DNA from: DAOUAJ01 sp034433615
GTDB taxonomy: Bacteria > Chloroflexota > Anaerolineae > DUEN01
Reading direction: 5' to 3'
NCBI GenBank assembly: GCA_034433615.1
Contig: DAOUAJ010000022.1
Location: 1-7,947, forward strand
DNA: 7,947 nt
Shown here piece by piece: positions 1 to 7,947 of the stretch. Under the pieces are notes generated by a model. It was given only the letters and a program-made list of their open reading frames with translations, was not told the origin of the DNA and ran no database searches. The position numbers and the translations under genes were made by a program. The stretch's first letter is position 1. Each line of letters starts with the position of its first letter.

Positions 1-2
1 GA

Positions 3-230
3 GACGTCCTGCTCACTTGGCACTCTGCCAACTCGGCTCAGCGAATCGCAAGGATCGTTCACCGCCTGCTGGATCGCCTGGCCCAGTGCAAGCTGCCTCG
101 GCGGCACCGCTTCCGCATTGAACCGCGCGCCGTACGCTGCCGCCCAGCGGTCTATCCCGCTTTGAAAGGTTCTCGGGCTGATGCCCGCCAAAGCCTGCTT
201 GATCAGTTACGAGAGCCCATCAAATGTTAG
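3..230 (+). CDS. IS4-like transposase, C-terminal fragment (5' end outside window)
   Basis: An open frame of 75 codons runs from the left edge to a TAG stop at 228-230. The peptide is strongly basic and ends in the style of IS4-family DDE transposases: a helix rich in Arg and Leu (ARIVHRLLDRLAQCKLPRR), then PRAVRCRPAVYPALKGSRAD, which matches the usual family tail pattern of PR-V-KRRPKPYP-L---R--AR. No catalytic DDE residues are visible because they lie upstream of the window. The 57 bases between this stop and the convergent rarA stop (231-287) should hold the right end of the element, but I could not identify a terminal inverted repeat without the left end. The frame has no stop in the visible part, so it is not obviously a pseudogene. 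The family assignment rests on tail resemblance only. Confidence 0.6.
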   Translation, partial: DVLLTWHSANSAQRIARIVHRLLDRLAQCKLPRRHRFRIEPRAVRCRPAVYPALKGSRADARQSLLDQLREPIKC

Positions 231-287
231 TGACATTGGGCTACAGCCCCCATCAGGAAGGCAACCCCCCACCCTTTCAGGGCGTCT

Positions 288-2534
<2,247 letters not shown>

Positions 2535-2546
2535 GGCGGATGTATC

Positions 2547-3647
2547 TTACTCCACGACCTCTCGAATCGCTGCCACCACCTCTTGCTGTTGATGCTCGGT
2601 TAATTCCGCGTACATGGGCAACGACAGGACTTCCCGGCTGCACTGCTCGCTGACGGGGAATGCTCCTTCCTGGTATCCCAGGCCTTTGTAGGCCGGTTGT
2701 TGATGCAGTGGGACCGGGTAGTGGATGCCCACGCCGATGCCGCGCGCCTGTAACGCCTTCAACACTTTATCGCGCCATGGCGTACGTACAACGTAACAGT
2801 GATAAACATGCTCCACGTGTGGCAGCGCCGTGGGGGTAACGATCTCTGTGCCATCCAGTAGCTCTGCATAGCGTTGGGCGCGCTCACGGCGGGCCGTATT
2901 CCAGGCATCCAGATGGGGCAGTTTGGCCCCCAGGATCGCCGCCTGCAAGGCATCCAGACGGAATCCCCACCCCAGCTCGTTATGGAGATACTTGCTATTG
3001 CGACCATGATCGCGCAGAGAACGGACGCGGGCCGCCAGGTCGGGGTTGTCGGTCACCACAGCGCCGCTGTCACCATAAGCTCCCAGGTTCTTACTGGGAT
3101 AAAAGCTGAAGCAGGCAATGTCACCCAGGCTGCCGACGCGTTGCCCCCTGTAGCGTGCGCCGTGAGCCTGCGCCGCGTCTTCAATCACCCAAAGGTGGTG
3201 GGCCTTAGCAATGGCTTTGATCTCGTCCATCTCGGCCGGATGGCCGTAGAGGTGCACCGGGATGATCGCACGGGTGCGCGGCGTGATGGCGGCTTCGATT
3301 AGCGCTGGGTTCAGATTGTAGGTGGCCGGATCAATGTCCACAAATACTGGTAGCGCCCCCGCTTGCGAGATAGTCTCAGCCGTGGACATGAAAGTGAAGG
3401 GAGTAGTGATAACCTCGTCACCTGGGCCCACTCCACAAGCTTTCAGTGCCAGGAAGAGAGCAGCGGTCCCTGAATCTACTCCTACCGCGTGGTCTACCTC
3501 GCAATAGGCTGCGAACGCCTCTTCAAAGGCGCGTACCTCCGGCCCCATGATAAAGGTAGCAGACTCGACGACGCGCCAGATGGCTGCATCAATCTCATCT
3601 TTGATGTGTTGATATTGGGCTTTCAGGTCAACCAGAGGGATGGACAT
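2547..3647 (-). CDS. DegT/DnrJ/EryC1/StrS family PLP-dependent sugar aminotransferase, 366 aa
   Basis: This cytoplasmic enzyme family transfers an amino group, normally from glutamate, to a keto-sugar nucleotide for surface polysaccharide, glycan or secondary-metabolite sugars. With the start at 3647 the protein is 366 residues, normal for the family. Visible features: N-terminal substrate region IPLVDLKAQYQHIKDEID (3-20), phosphate-binding SGTAAL (59-64), the conserved block GPGDEVITTPFTF (74-86), the pyridine-nitrogen aspartate in VIEDAAQAHGA (D157), the Schiff-base lysine in FYPSKNLGAYGDSGA (K186), the dimer-contact region LGWGFRLDALQAAIL (225-239) and the C-terminal HYPVPLHQQPAY (309-320). 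Overall layout resembles WbpE/WlbC and FdtB-type 3-aminotransferases, but the exact substrate cannot be told. The frame stays open 86 codons further upstream, to 3905; that stretch is low-complexity and has no family similarity, so ATG 3645-3647 is preferred, with only a weak GAGA element before it. No other sugar-nucleotide genes are visible. The stop lies 12 bases before rarA, so the two are probably co-transcribed. Confidence 0.93.
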   Translation of the reverse strand: MSIPLVDLKAQYQHIKDEIDAAIWRVVESATFIMGPEVRAFEEAFAAYCEVDHAVGVDSGTAALFLALKACGVGPGDEVITTPFTFMSTAETISQAGALPVFVDIDPATYNLNPALIEAAITPRTRAIIPVHLYGHPAEMDEIKAIAKAHHLWVIEDAAQAHGARYRGQRVGSLGDIACFSFYPSKNLGAYGDSGAVVTDNPDLAARVRSLRDHGRNSKYLHNELGWGFRLDALQAAILGAKLPHLDAWNTARRERAQRYAELLDGTEIVTPTALPHVEHVYHCYVVRTPWRDKVLKALQARGIGVGIHYPVPLHQQPAYKGLGYQEGAFPVSEQCSREVLSLPMYAELTEHQQQEVVAAIREVVE

Positions 3648-3720
3648 GGGATTTTCTCGCGAAGTGAATGTAACTTGTAGTCCCCTGGCCCTCCCTTGCG
3701 CTGGGGTGCTGGGGCGCCGA

Positions 3721-3825
3721 GGAGACGAGGAGACCTTGTAGCCTTCGCCTCTCAGAAGGCTAAAGAAGAGAGGGAGAGGGGGAGACAGTCTCCGCGTCTC
3801 CCTCTCCCCGTGTCTCCCTGTCTCC
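3721..3825. repeat. GGAGAC/GTCTCC repeat cluster with inverted symmetry
   Basis: Read on the plus strand, GGAGAC occurs at 3721, 3729 and 3781, and its reverse complement GTCTCC occurs at 3788, 3796, 3812 and 3820. The copies at 3781-3786 and 3788-3793 form a perfect palindrome around one central base. The wider GGAGAGGG-type tract at 3774-3786 is also roughly complementary to the GTCTCCCTCTCC tract at 3796-3807. A minus-strand transcript would therefore carry GGAGAC copies followed by GTCTCC copies and could fold into a long hairpin. Comparable short tandem repeats accumulate between genes in several bacterial groups; whether this unit is repeated elsewhere in this genome cannot be seen. Confidence 0.7.
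3739..3762. other. Perfect 8-bp stem-loop inside the repeat cluster
   Basis: TAGCCTTC (3739-3746) and GAAGGCTA (3755-3762) are exact reverse complements around an 8-base loop (3747-3754). Neither strand has a T-tract after the stem, so it is not a standard intrinsic terminator. In a minus-strand transcript it would lie about 90 bases upstream of the aminotransferase start and could act as an mRNA-stabilising or processing hairpin. Confidence 0.55.
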
Positions 3826-3898
3826 TGTGCTCCCCCGCTCCCCTGCACAAGAGGGCAGGCTGGCCGACAGGCCGGGGAAGACTGCACGAATTGATCTT

Positions 3899-3920
3899 GT
3901 CTCACACTGGCACGTGAGAC
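3899..3920 (-). other. Stem-loop overlapping the stop codon of the soluble ATPase gene
   Basis: GTCTCAC (3899-3905) and GTGAGAC (3914-3920) are perfect complements around an 8-base loop. One T-G wobble and two further pairs extend the stem to about ten positions. The TGA stop (3902-3904, minus strand) sits inside the stem. No U-tract follows on the minus strand, so I treat it as a possible 3'-end mRNA structure at the end of the sensor/ATPase unit and not as a proven terminator. Confidence 0.45.
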
Positions 3921-5206
3921 GAGCTAACTTCCAGTAGCGGCTCCATCTCCCGACGCAGCCGCTCGATCTCCTGGCGGGTGAGATTGATCTCGTTCACCAG
4001 GTCCAATGGCACACGCAGGCCAAACTGGCTTCGTTGGCGCTCCAATTCTTGTAGATTGGCCTCTTGGATGCGCAACTGCTCCTGCAAGTAGGCCAACTCC
4101 TCGCGACGGCCGCGCATCGCCAACATCTGGGTTCCGTAATCTGAGATCTCGCTCCGGGTCTCCGCTTTCAGTTCATCGTGATGATCGCGCAGCCAGGCGC
4201 TCAGGAACTGGTTGCCCACGGCAAGTTGCCCGTAGACTTGACGCAAATACCCCAACTTGATGAGACCGTACACAAATGCACGCACACTGCTCTCAGGTTG
4301 GTCAACAGTGGCATGCAGATTGGCCTCAGGCATCAAACCACGCTCCGACACGGCCAAAAGGATCTTACGCTCCGTGGGTGCCAGATAGCGGAAATCAATC
4401 ATGCAGAAGCTGGCCAGCATCTCATCTACCGTCAGGTCCGCTTCCGTAGGTGGCCGCAGGGTGTTATCTTCCTGCCACAACCGCTGGCACAGTACTTGTA
4501 TCAGGTATGGGTGGCGGTTAGTATATTCGCAAACAGCCGCCACCACTTCATCACTGGCCTGCACAGGCGTATCGCTTTGGGTTTGCCGAACTAACGCTTC
4601 TGCCGAACGCCAGTCCAATTCCCATAGATTGCGCAACCCGAAGCCGAACAGGAAGGGCGAGGTCATCCAATCGGGGCTTAAGTCGTTGAGTTTCGTCAAC
4701 ACCTTGGTGCTGGTCATGATCACGCGCAGCCCCTGCCCGGCCAGAAGCCCTTTGTGCAGACGCTGGAGCTCCTGGATGTCCTGGAGGCCAACGTTAATGA
4801 GGGCTTCGGCTTCATCCACCAACAGCAGCACCTTACGCTCCGCGCGTTGAGCCGCCTGCCGCGCCGCGCGCAACAGACTGGTGACATCCGCCTGTTTCAG
4901 CGATGCCAGGTCCAGCTCCAATGCGCTCAGGCGATCGCCTGCATCCTCAAAAGCATAGGATAACTCACGCGCCAGGTCTGCGCCAGTCTCGCACCCTTGC
5001 ATGTCCCAAAAGATCGGCACATAGAAACCATCTTGGGCAGAAGTCAAGAATTCGATCTGACGCAGCAGCGAAGTCTTGCCCATGCGGCGGTTGCCTATGA
5101 CCCACGCCGCGTCGTCCGGGCCATGCAGCAGATAGTCAATCAGCCCCTGGCGACCATAGTGGCGCCGACCGGTTACATAGCTACCGACAACGTAAGGATT
5201 ATGCAC
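3902..5206 (-). CDS. STAND/AAA-like P-loop ATPase with winged-helix-like region and C-terminal coiled coil, 434 aa
   Basis: This is a soluble protein with no signal peptide or membrane segment. Domain order: N-terminal motif NPYVVGSYVTGRRHYGRQ (3-20), Walker A GNRRMGKT (38-45), Walker B KVLLLVDEAEAL (125-136), sensor-1-like VIMTST (162-167), a helical lid containing RHPYLIQVLCQRLW (231-244), a winged-helix-like region at about 274-340 (TERKILLAV, VRAFVYGLIKLGYL), and a heptad-rich coiled coil at about 365-424 (ELAYLQEQLRIQEANLQELE). The GxRRxGKT Walker A and the HPY-LIQ lid fit the archaeal-type/STAND ATPases, which work as nucleotide switches. Its specific function is unknown. The start must be the GTG at 5204-5206: an in-frame stop lies six codons upstream and the conserved NPY motif begins at residue 3. 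It follows the sensor gene after 24 bases, and its N-terminus resembles the sensor's ATPase domain, so the two probably act together. The winged-helix region could bind DNA or protein; that is inference. Confidence 0.85.
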   Translation of the reverse strand: MHNPYVVGSYVTGRRHYGRQGLIDYLLHGPDDAAWVIGNRRMGKTSLLRQIEFLTSAQDGFYVPIFWDMQGCETGADLARELSYAFEDAGDRLSALELDLASLKQADVTSLLRAARQAAQRAERKVLLLVDEAEALINVGLQDIQELQRLHKGLLAGQGLRVIMTSTKVLTKLNDLSPDWMTSPFLFGFGLRNLWELDWRSAEALVRQTQSDTPVQASDEVVAAVCEYTNRHPYLIQVLCQRLWQEDNTLRPPTEADLTVDEMLASFCMIDFRYLAPTERKILLAVSERGLMPEANLHATVDQPESSVRAFVYGLIKLGYLRQVYGQLAVGNQFLSAWLRDHHDELKAETRSEISDYGTQMLAMRGRREELAYLQEQLRIQEANLQELERQRSQFGLRVPLDLVNEINLTRQEIERLRREMEPLLEVSSSHVPV

Positions 5207-5213
5207 AGTTACA

Positions 5214-5220
5214 CTCTTCC
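5214..5220 (-). promoter_or_regulatory. Ribosome binding site for the GTG-started ATPase gene
   Basis: On the minus strand GGAAGAG lies seven bases before the GTG at 5206, within the 24-base gap after the sensor stop. It is the best Shine-Dalgarno match at any start in this window and supports the GTG start for the 434-residue ATPase. Confidence 0.65.
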
Positions 5221-5230
5221 GTCAAGGCCT

Positions 5231-7947
5231 TCACTCCGACCGGTCACGTTGAATGATCTCATATGCCCGTTGGGCGTCCTCTAAGGTCACGCGACTTCGG
5301 CCAGATTCTATCATTTGATTGATCGCTTCCAGACAATGCTGCTGAATACGGTGTGGCCGTCCTTCACCCTTTTCAATGACAAACTGGACCGCATCTTTAT
5401 CCCATTTATAGACGCCTCGGACCGGCTCTTCAATGAGCTCGCGGGCCTCCTTAGGAGTGAACAATGGCAGGCGGATCTCGTTGAAGAGATTGTACCAGGG
5501 GCTTTCGATGCGATCCCATGTTTTGCTGATCTGGATACCGGCCACCACAGCTCCCACATTACGGGCAAAGGTCTGCATAAAGATCCGGCGTAGTTGTTGC
5601 TGGACGAGTGAATCATAAGTGTTCATGATGTCCATCTCGTCCATCAACAAGACCAGGCGAACCTCTCGCGCATCGTCACCCTGATGGAGGGCAGTCAACA
5701 GTGTGCGCAGATCAACGTTGAACTCTCGATCTCCGTAACTTTCAGCCGGCACCTGATCAAAGTTGAGTTGTGGCCGCTCGCGCAAGTATGCCTGGGTCCC
5801 GAGGATAATTTCCTCCATTAAAACATGGAAGAAAGCATCTTGTGGTGTACCCTCCAGGTCTATGTAGATCGGGATGAACCGGTACTCGGGGTCGTTCTGC
5901 TCTTTGAGTTGATTGGCGATCTGATGGAGCATGGTGGTCTTCCCGATGCGTCGCTCCCCATGAATCATGACACTATTGGAGTGGAGCACCTGCAGGATGC
6001 GCCGTAGAATTTCCTCGCGCCCGAAGAACATGTCAGCCCTGCGGATCGGCTCACCCGAGATGTAGGGATTGAACTTCCGTTCAACAGCCTGACGCGGTCG
6101 GCCACGAGTGTTATAATAGCTGATGCCTCCATATCCTAAACCGACCACCGCTAACATCACCACCATCATCACAAGAGCAAATCCCAGGGGCTGGACAGGC
6201 CCCAGAAGAGGAACCATGATCACGGAACCTGGCTTGGGGACATGAATGGAGAGCATGTCTGGCAGTGAGTAATTAAAGTCGAGATCCCGTGCCATTACTT
6301 CAAACACATAGATGCCTGGCTTGAGATCCTTGTAAATCTGCACCGGATCACGCGTGGTCACCCAACGGGTATTCTGAGCACCAGCATCTTCACTCCTCAG
6401 ACGATACAGATACAATAGGTCATTGGAATCTGTCCACAGATCGCCGCCACGGTATGTGATCGCGATGTTGCCGTCAACGACACTCACACGACGGCTAGCC
6501 GGCGGACTGATGGTCACACTGCTATCCGGTGCTACAGTGGACTCACCTTCTGTAATCCTCCCGTTGACCGTCTGAAGCCTCACCCAGGGAGGAGAGTGCT
6601 CAGGCCGATGCCATGACAGTCCTGAAACTGTTCCTAACCAAAAAGCCCCATCCTGGGTTTCTACGATCGCTGTGACCTCATTGCTGGCCAGGCCGTTCAA
6701 CCGTGTGTACGTCTGCCAACTGCGTCCATCATACCGACTCAATCCACCCAAAGTGCCCGCCCACAGACTGCCGTCACTGGCTCGATACAGGCTATACACC
6801 CGATCTGCCGCCAACCCGTCCGCCGTCCCGACCCGTATCCACTCTTTGCCGGTCCAATGACTCAGGCCGCCACGCCAGTGACCAAACCACAACCCGCCTG
6901 CACCGTCCGAAACAACGGCACCGGTAGCGACGCCATCGTTACTTAAACCATCCTGCTCAGTGAAGATCTCACACCGTGAGCCGTTATAGCGGCAGATCCC
7001 ATGAGTATCCGTGCCTAACCAGACCTCCCCGCTCTGCATGATGGCGATGGCATTAACACGCGGCTCAGGTAACCCTTCTTCCGTATCTAATGTCCACCAC
7101 TGCCCGGTGGTTACGTCCAGGCGGCTAGCCCCCTGGGTCGTGCCGAACCACATCGCCCCATCGGGTGCCTGACGGATGGTCGTCACGTAGTCGTCAGCCA
7201 GTCCGTCTTTCTTCGTGAAGGTTCTCCACTGCTGGCCATCCCAGCGGCTAACGCCGCCCCCCCCTGTACCTACCCAGATATTGCCATCCCTGTCCTCGTA
7301 CAGGGACCAGACGGCGTCAGAGCCGATCGTTCCTTCCTGAGCCGAGAACTGGGTCCAATCTGCTTTGTCATAACGCCACACCCCCTGGCCGTCGGTGCCT
7401 ACCCACAAATATTGGTGGCGATCTATCATCAGCGCGTTGATTCCTATTGCATCCAGGTTGCCCACGGGCACGAGACGCCACGCGCGCCCGGTGTAGAGGC
7501 TGACTCCACCAAGGGTCGCAAACCACAAGCCACCGTCCGTGTCTTCCCAGATGTCTCGAACGAAGTTAGCGATGAGGCCATCGTTGGTGGTAAAAGTCTC
7601 CCATCGTTCACTGACCGGATCAAAGTGCGAGACACCGCCGGAGTTAGTGCCAAACCAGAGGTGCCCTTGCCTATCCCGTAGAATGGTCCAAACGAAATTG
7701 GCGCCCAGGCCATCAGCCACTGTGAACGTCTGCCACCGCCCTGTAAATGGGTAATAACGGCTGACACCATCTGACGTAGCAAACCACAATTCACCTGCAC
7801 TGCCTGCCTGCACGTCAAATACACGATCACCAACGAGGCCATCCTTGGTACCAAATTGTGACCAACGGTTCCTGACGGGATCGTACCGCGTGACTCCCCT
7901 CTCTGTGCCTAGCCACAGCGCCTGGTCAGGACCCAAGGCGATCGCGT
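5231..7947 (-). CDS. Membrane sensor: Reg_prop beta-propeller + Y_Y_Y + TM + cytoplasmic P-loop ATPase (N-terminus outside window)
   Basis: The frame is open to the window edge; residue numbers here count from the codon at 7934-7936, which is an internal Leu and not a start. Residues 1-459 are eleven two-component-regulator propeller repeats (pattern LWxGTxxGVxRYD...W..F...DGL...V). Residues about 465-568 are a Y_Y_Y (Ig-like) domain with LLYLYRL and LKPGIYVFEVMARD. One hydrophobic helix follows at about 583-605, with the basic flank RGRPRQAVERK on its cytoplasmic side. The C-terminal 280 residues are a P-loop ATPase: FNPYISGEPIRRADMFFGRE (622-641), Walker A GERRIGKT (660-667), Walker B LVLLMDEMDIM (761-771), a lid with EGRPHRIQQHCLEAI (858-872). 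The extracellular half matches the sensor part of hybrid two-component systems, which bind oligosaccharides or other envelope ligands. However, there is no histidine-kinase H-box, catalytic ATP-binding domain, receiver or DNA-binding domain: the ATPase occupies the whole cytoplasmic part. A signal peptide or first TM helix should lie upstream of the window. Ligand and output are unknown. Confidence 0.9.
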   Translation of the reverse strand, partial: AIALGPDQALWLGTERGVTRYDPVRNRWSQFGTKDGLVGDRVFDVQAGSAGELWFATSDGVSRYYPFTGRWQTFTVADGLGANFVWTILRDRQGHLWFGTNSGGVSHFDPVSERWETFTTNDGLIANFVRDIWEDTDGGLWFATLGGVSLYTGRAWRLVPVGNLDAIGINALMIDRHQYLWVGTDGQGVWRYDKADWTQFSAQEGTIGSDAVWSLYEDRDGNIWVGTGGGGVSRWDGQQWRTFTKKDGLADDYVTTIRQAPDGAMWFGTTQGASRLDVTTGQWWTLDTEEGLPEPRVNAIAIMQSGEVWLGTDTHGICRYNGSRCEIFTEQDGLSNDGVATGAVVSDGAGGLWFGHWRGGLSHWTGKEWIRVGTADGLAADRVYSLYRASDGSLWAGTLGGLSRYDGRSWQTYTRLNGLASNEVTAIVETQDGAFWLGTVSGLSWHRPEHSPPWVRLQTVNGRITEGESTVAPDSSVTISPPASRRVSVVDGNIAITYRGGDLWTDSNDLLYLYRLRSEDAGAQNTRWVTTRDPVQIYKDLKPGIYVFEVMARDLDFNYSLPDMLSIHVPKPGSVIMVPLLGPVQPLGFALVMMVVMLAVVGLGYGGISYYNTRGRPRQAVERKFNPYISGEPIRRADMFFGREEILRRILQVLHSNSVMIHGERRIGKTTMLHQIANQLKEQNDPEYRFIPIYIDLEGTPQDAFFHVLMEEIILGTQAYLRERPQLNFDQVPAESYGDREFNVDLRTLLTALHQGDDAREVRLVLLMDEMDIMNTYDSLVQQQLRRIFMQTFARNVGAVVAGIQISKTWDRIESPWYNLFNEIRLPLFTPKEARELIEEPVRGVYKWDKDAVQFVIEKGEGRPHRIQQHCLEAINQMIESGRSRVTLEDAQRAYEIIQRDRSE
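6560..7947 (-). repeat. Eleven tandem beta-propeller blades encoded in the sensor gene
   Basis: Blades start at window residues 7, 50, 93, 137, 177, 220, 262, 305, 349, 391 and 432, a spacing of about 40-44 residues. Each begins with an aromatic motif such as LWFGT or IWVGT, and most have a following DGL turn. Blade 4 (137-176) is the most divergent and lacks DGL; blade 5 has EGT in its place. The DNA repeats are diverged, so these are old duplications. Known sensors of this type have two seven-bladed propellers; eleven blades plus the open upstream frame fit a total of fourteen with about three missing, but that count is inference. Confidence 0.85.

Larger units (their letters stand above)
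3648..3901. other. 254-base intergenic region with low-complexity repeats and hairpins
   Basis: This gap separates the soluble ATPase gene from the aminotransferase gene, both on the minus strand. Its middle is strongly purine/pyrimidine biased and contains repeated GGAGAC and GTCTCC hexamers. Its ends look like ordinary non-coding DNA. Two open frames cross it, one on each strand, but both have repetitive, Arg/Pro/Ser-rich translations without family similarity, and I do not call either as a gene. No convincing -35/-10 pair was seen for the aminotransferase, although a promoter would be expected here if the block is two transcription units. Confidence 0.6.

Noticed and set aside
238..249. 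GGGC-TACA-GCCC hairpin downstream of rarA as a terminator
   Set aside because: The stem has only four base pairs and no T-tract on either strand; too weak to call.
3721..3825. CRISPR array
   Set aside because: The repeated unit is only six bases, occurs in both orientations, and there are no regular unique spacers or cas genes.
3648..3905. N-terminal extension of 86 codons on the aminotransferase
   Set aside because: The stretch encodes low-complexity Pro/Arg/Ser sequence from the repeat cluster and overlaps the end of the upstream gene; the ATG at 3645-3647 gives the normal family N-terminus and length.
3696..3917. Plus-strand open frame across the intergenic repeats
   Set aside because: Translation is repetitive Arg/Glu/Pro sequence produced by the GGAGAC/GTCTCC tract, with no ribosome site or recognisable domain.
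2547..5206. Aminotransferase as part of the sensor/ATPase system
   Set aside because: It is separated by a 254-base repeat-rich gap and is much closer to rarA; there is no sequence link to the ATPases beyond shared strand.
5231..6073. Histidine kinase output of the sensor
   Set aside because: I looked for an H-box and N/G-box after the TM helix because of the propeller and Y_Y_Y domains; the region instead has Walker A and Walker B motifs of a P-loop ATPase.

Overview
The window looks like a moderately GC-rich bacterial chromosome segment. Chloroflexota (Anaerolineae/Caldilinea-like) is my best guess, from the style of the proteins: a RarA with a long methyltransferase-like tail, a long membrane propeller sensor and STAND-like ATPases. 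No rRNA or other marker gene is present, so this is an impression and not a demonstration. No tRNA, rRNA, CRISPR array or replication origin was seen.

Layout from left to right. Bases 3-230 (+) are the 3' end of a transposase that resembles the IS4 family, cut by the window edge. It converges on a four-gene block that is entirely on the minus strand. In transcription order (right to left) the block contains: (1) 7947-5231, a membrane sensor with its 5' end outside the window, carrying at least 11 Reg_prop beta-propeller repeats, a Y_Y_Y domain, one transmembrane helix and a cytoplasmic P-loop ATPase; (2) 5206-3902, a soluble P-loop ATPase with a winged-helix-like region and a C-terminal coiled coil, whose N-terminus is a recognisable paralogue of the sensor's ATPase; (3) after a 254-base gap rich in GGAGAC/GTCTCC repeats and hairpins, 3647-2547, a PLP-dependent DegT/DnrJ/EryC1/StrS sugar aminotransferase; (4) 12 bases further on, 2534-288, RarA (MgsA) with an extra C-terminal domain of about 280 residues that resembles a degenerate SAM-dependent methyltransferase.

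How they may work together. Genes 1 and 2 are separated by 24 bases and share an unusual ATPase type, so they are the best candidate for a functional pair: an envelope sensor built like a Bacteroides hybrid two-component sensor, but with an ATPase where the histidine kinase would be, plus a soluble partner ATPase. Genes 3 and 4 form a second close-packed pair with no obvious shared pathway, one for sugar modification and one for replication-fork repair. The repeat-rich gap probably separates the two transcription units. The most unusual content is the sensor-ATPase/ATPase pair, followed by the RarA-methyltransferase fusion.
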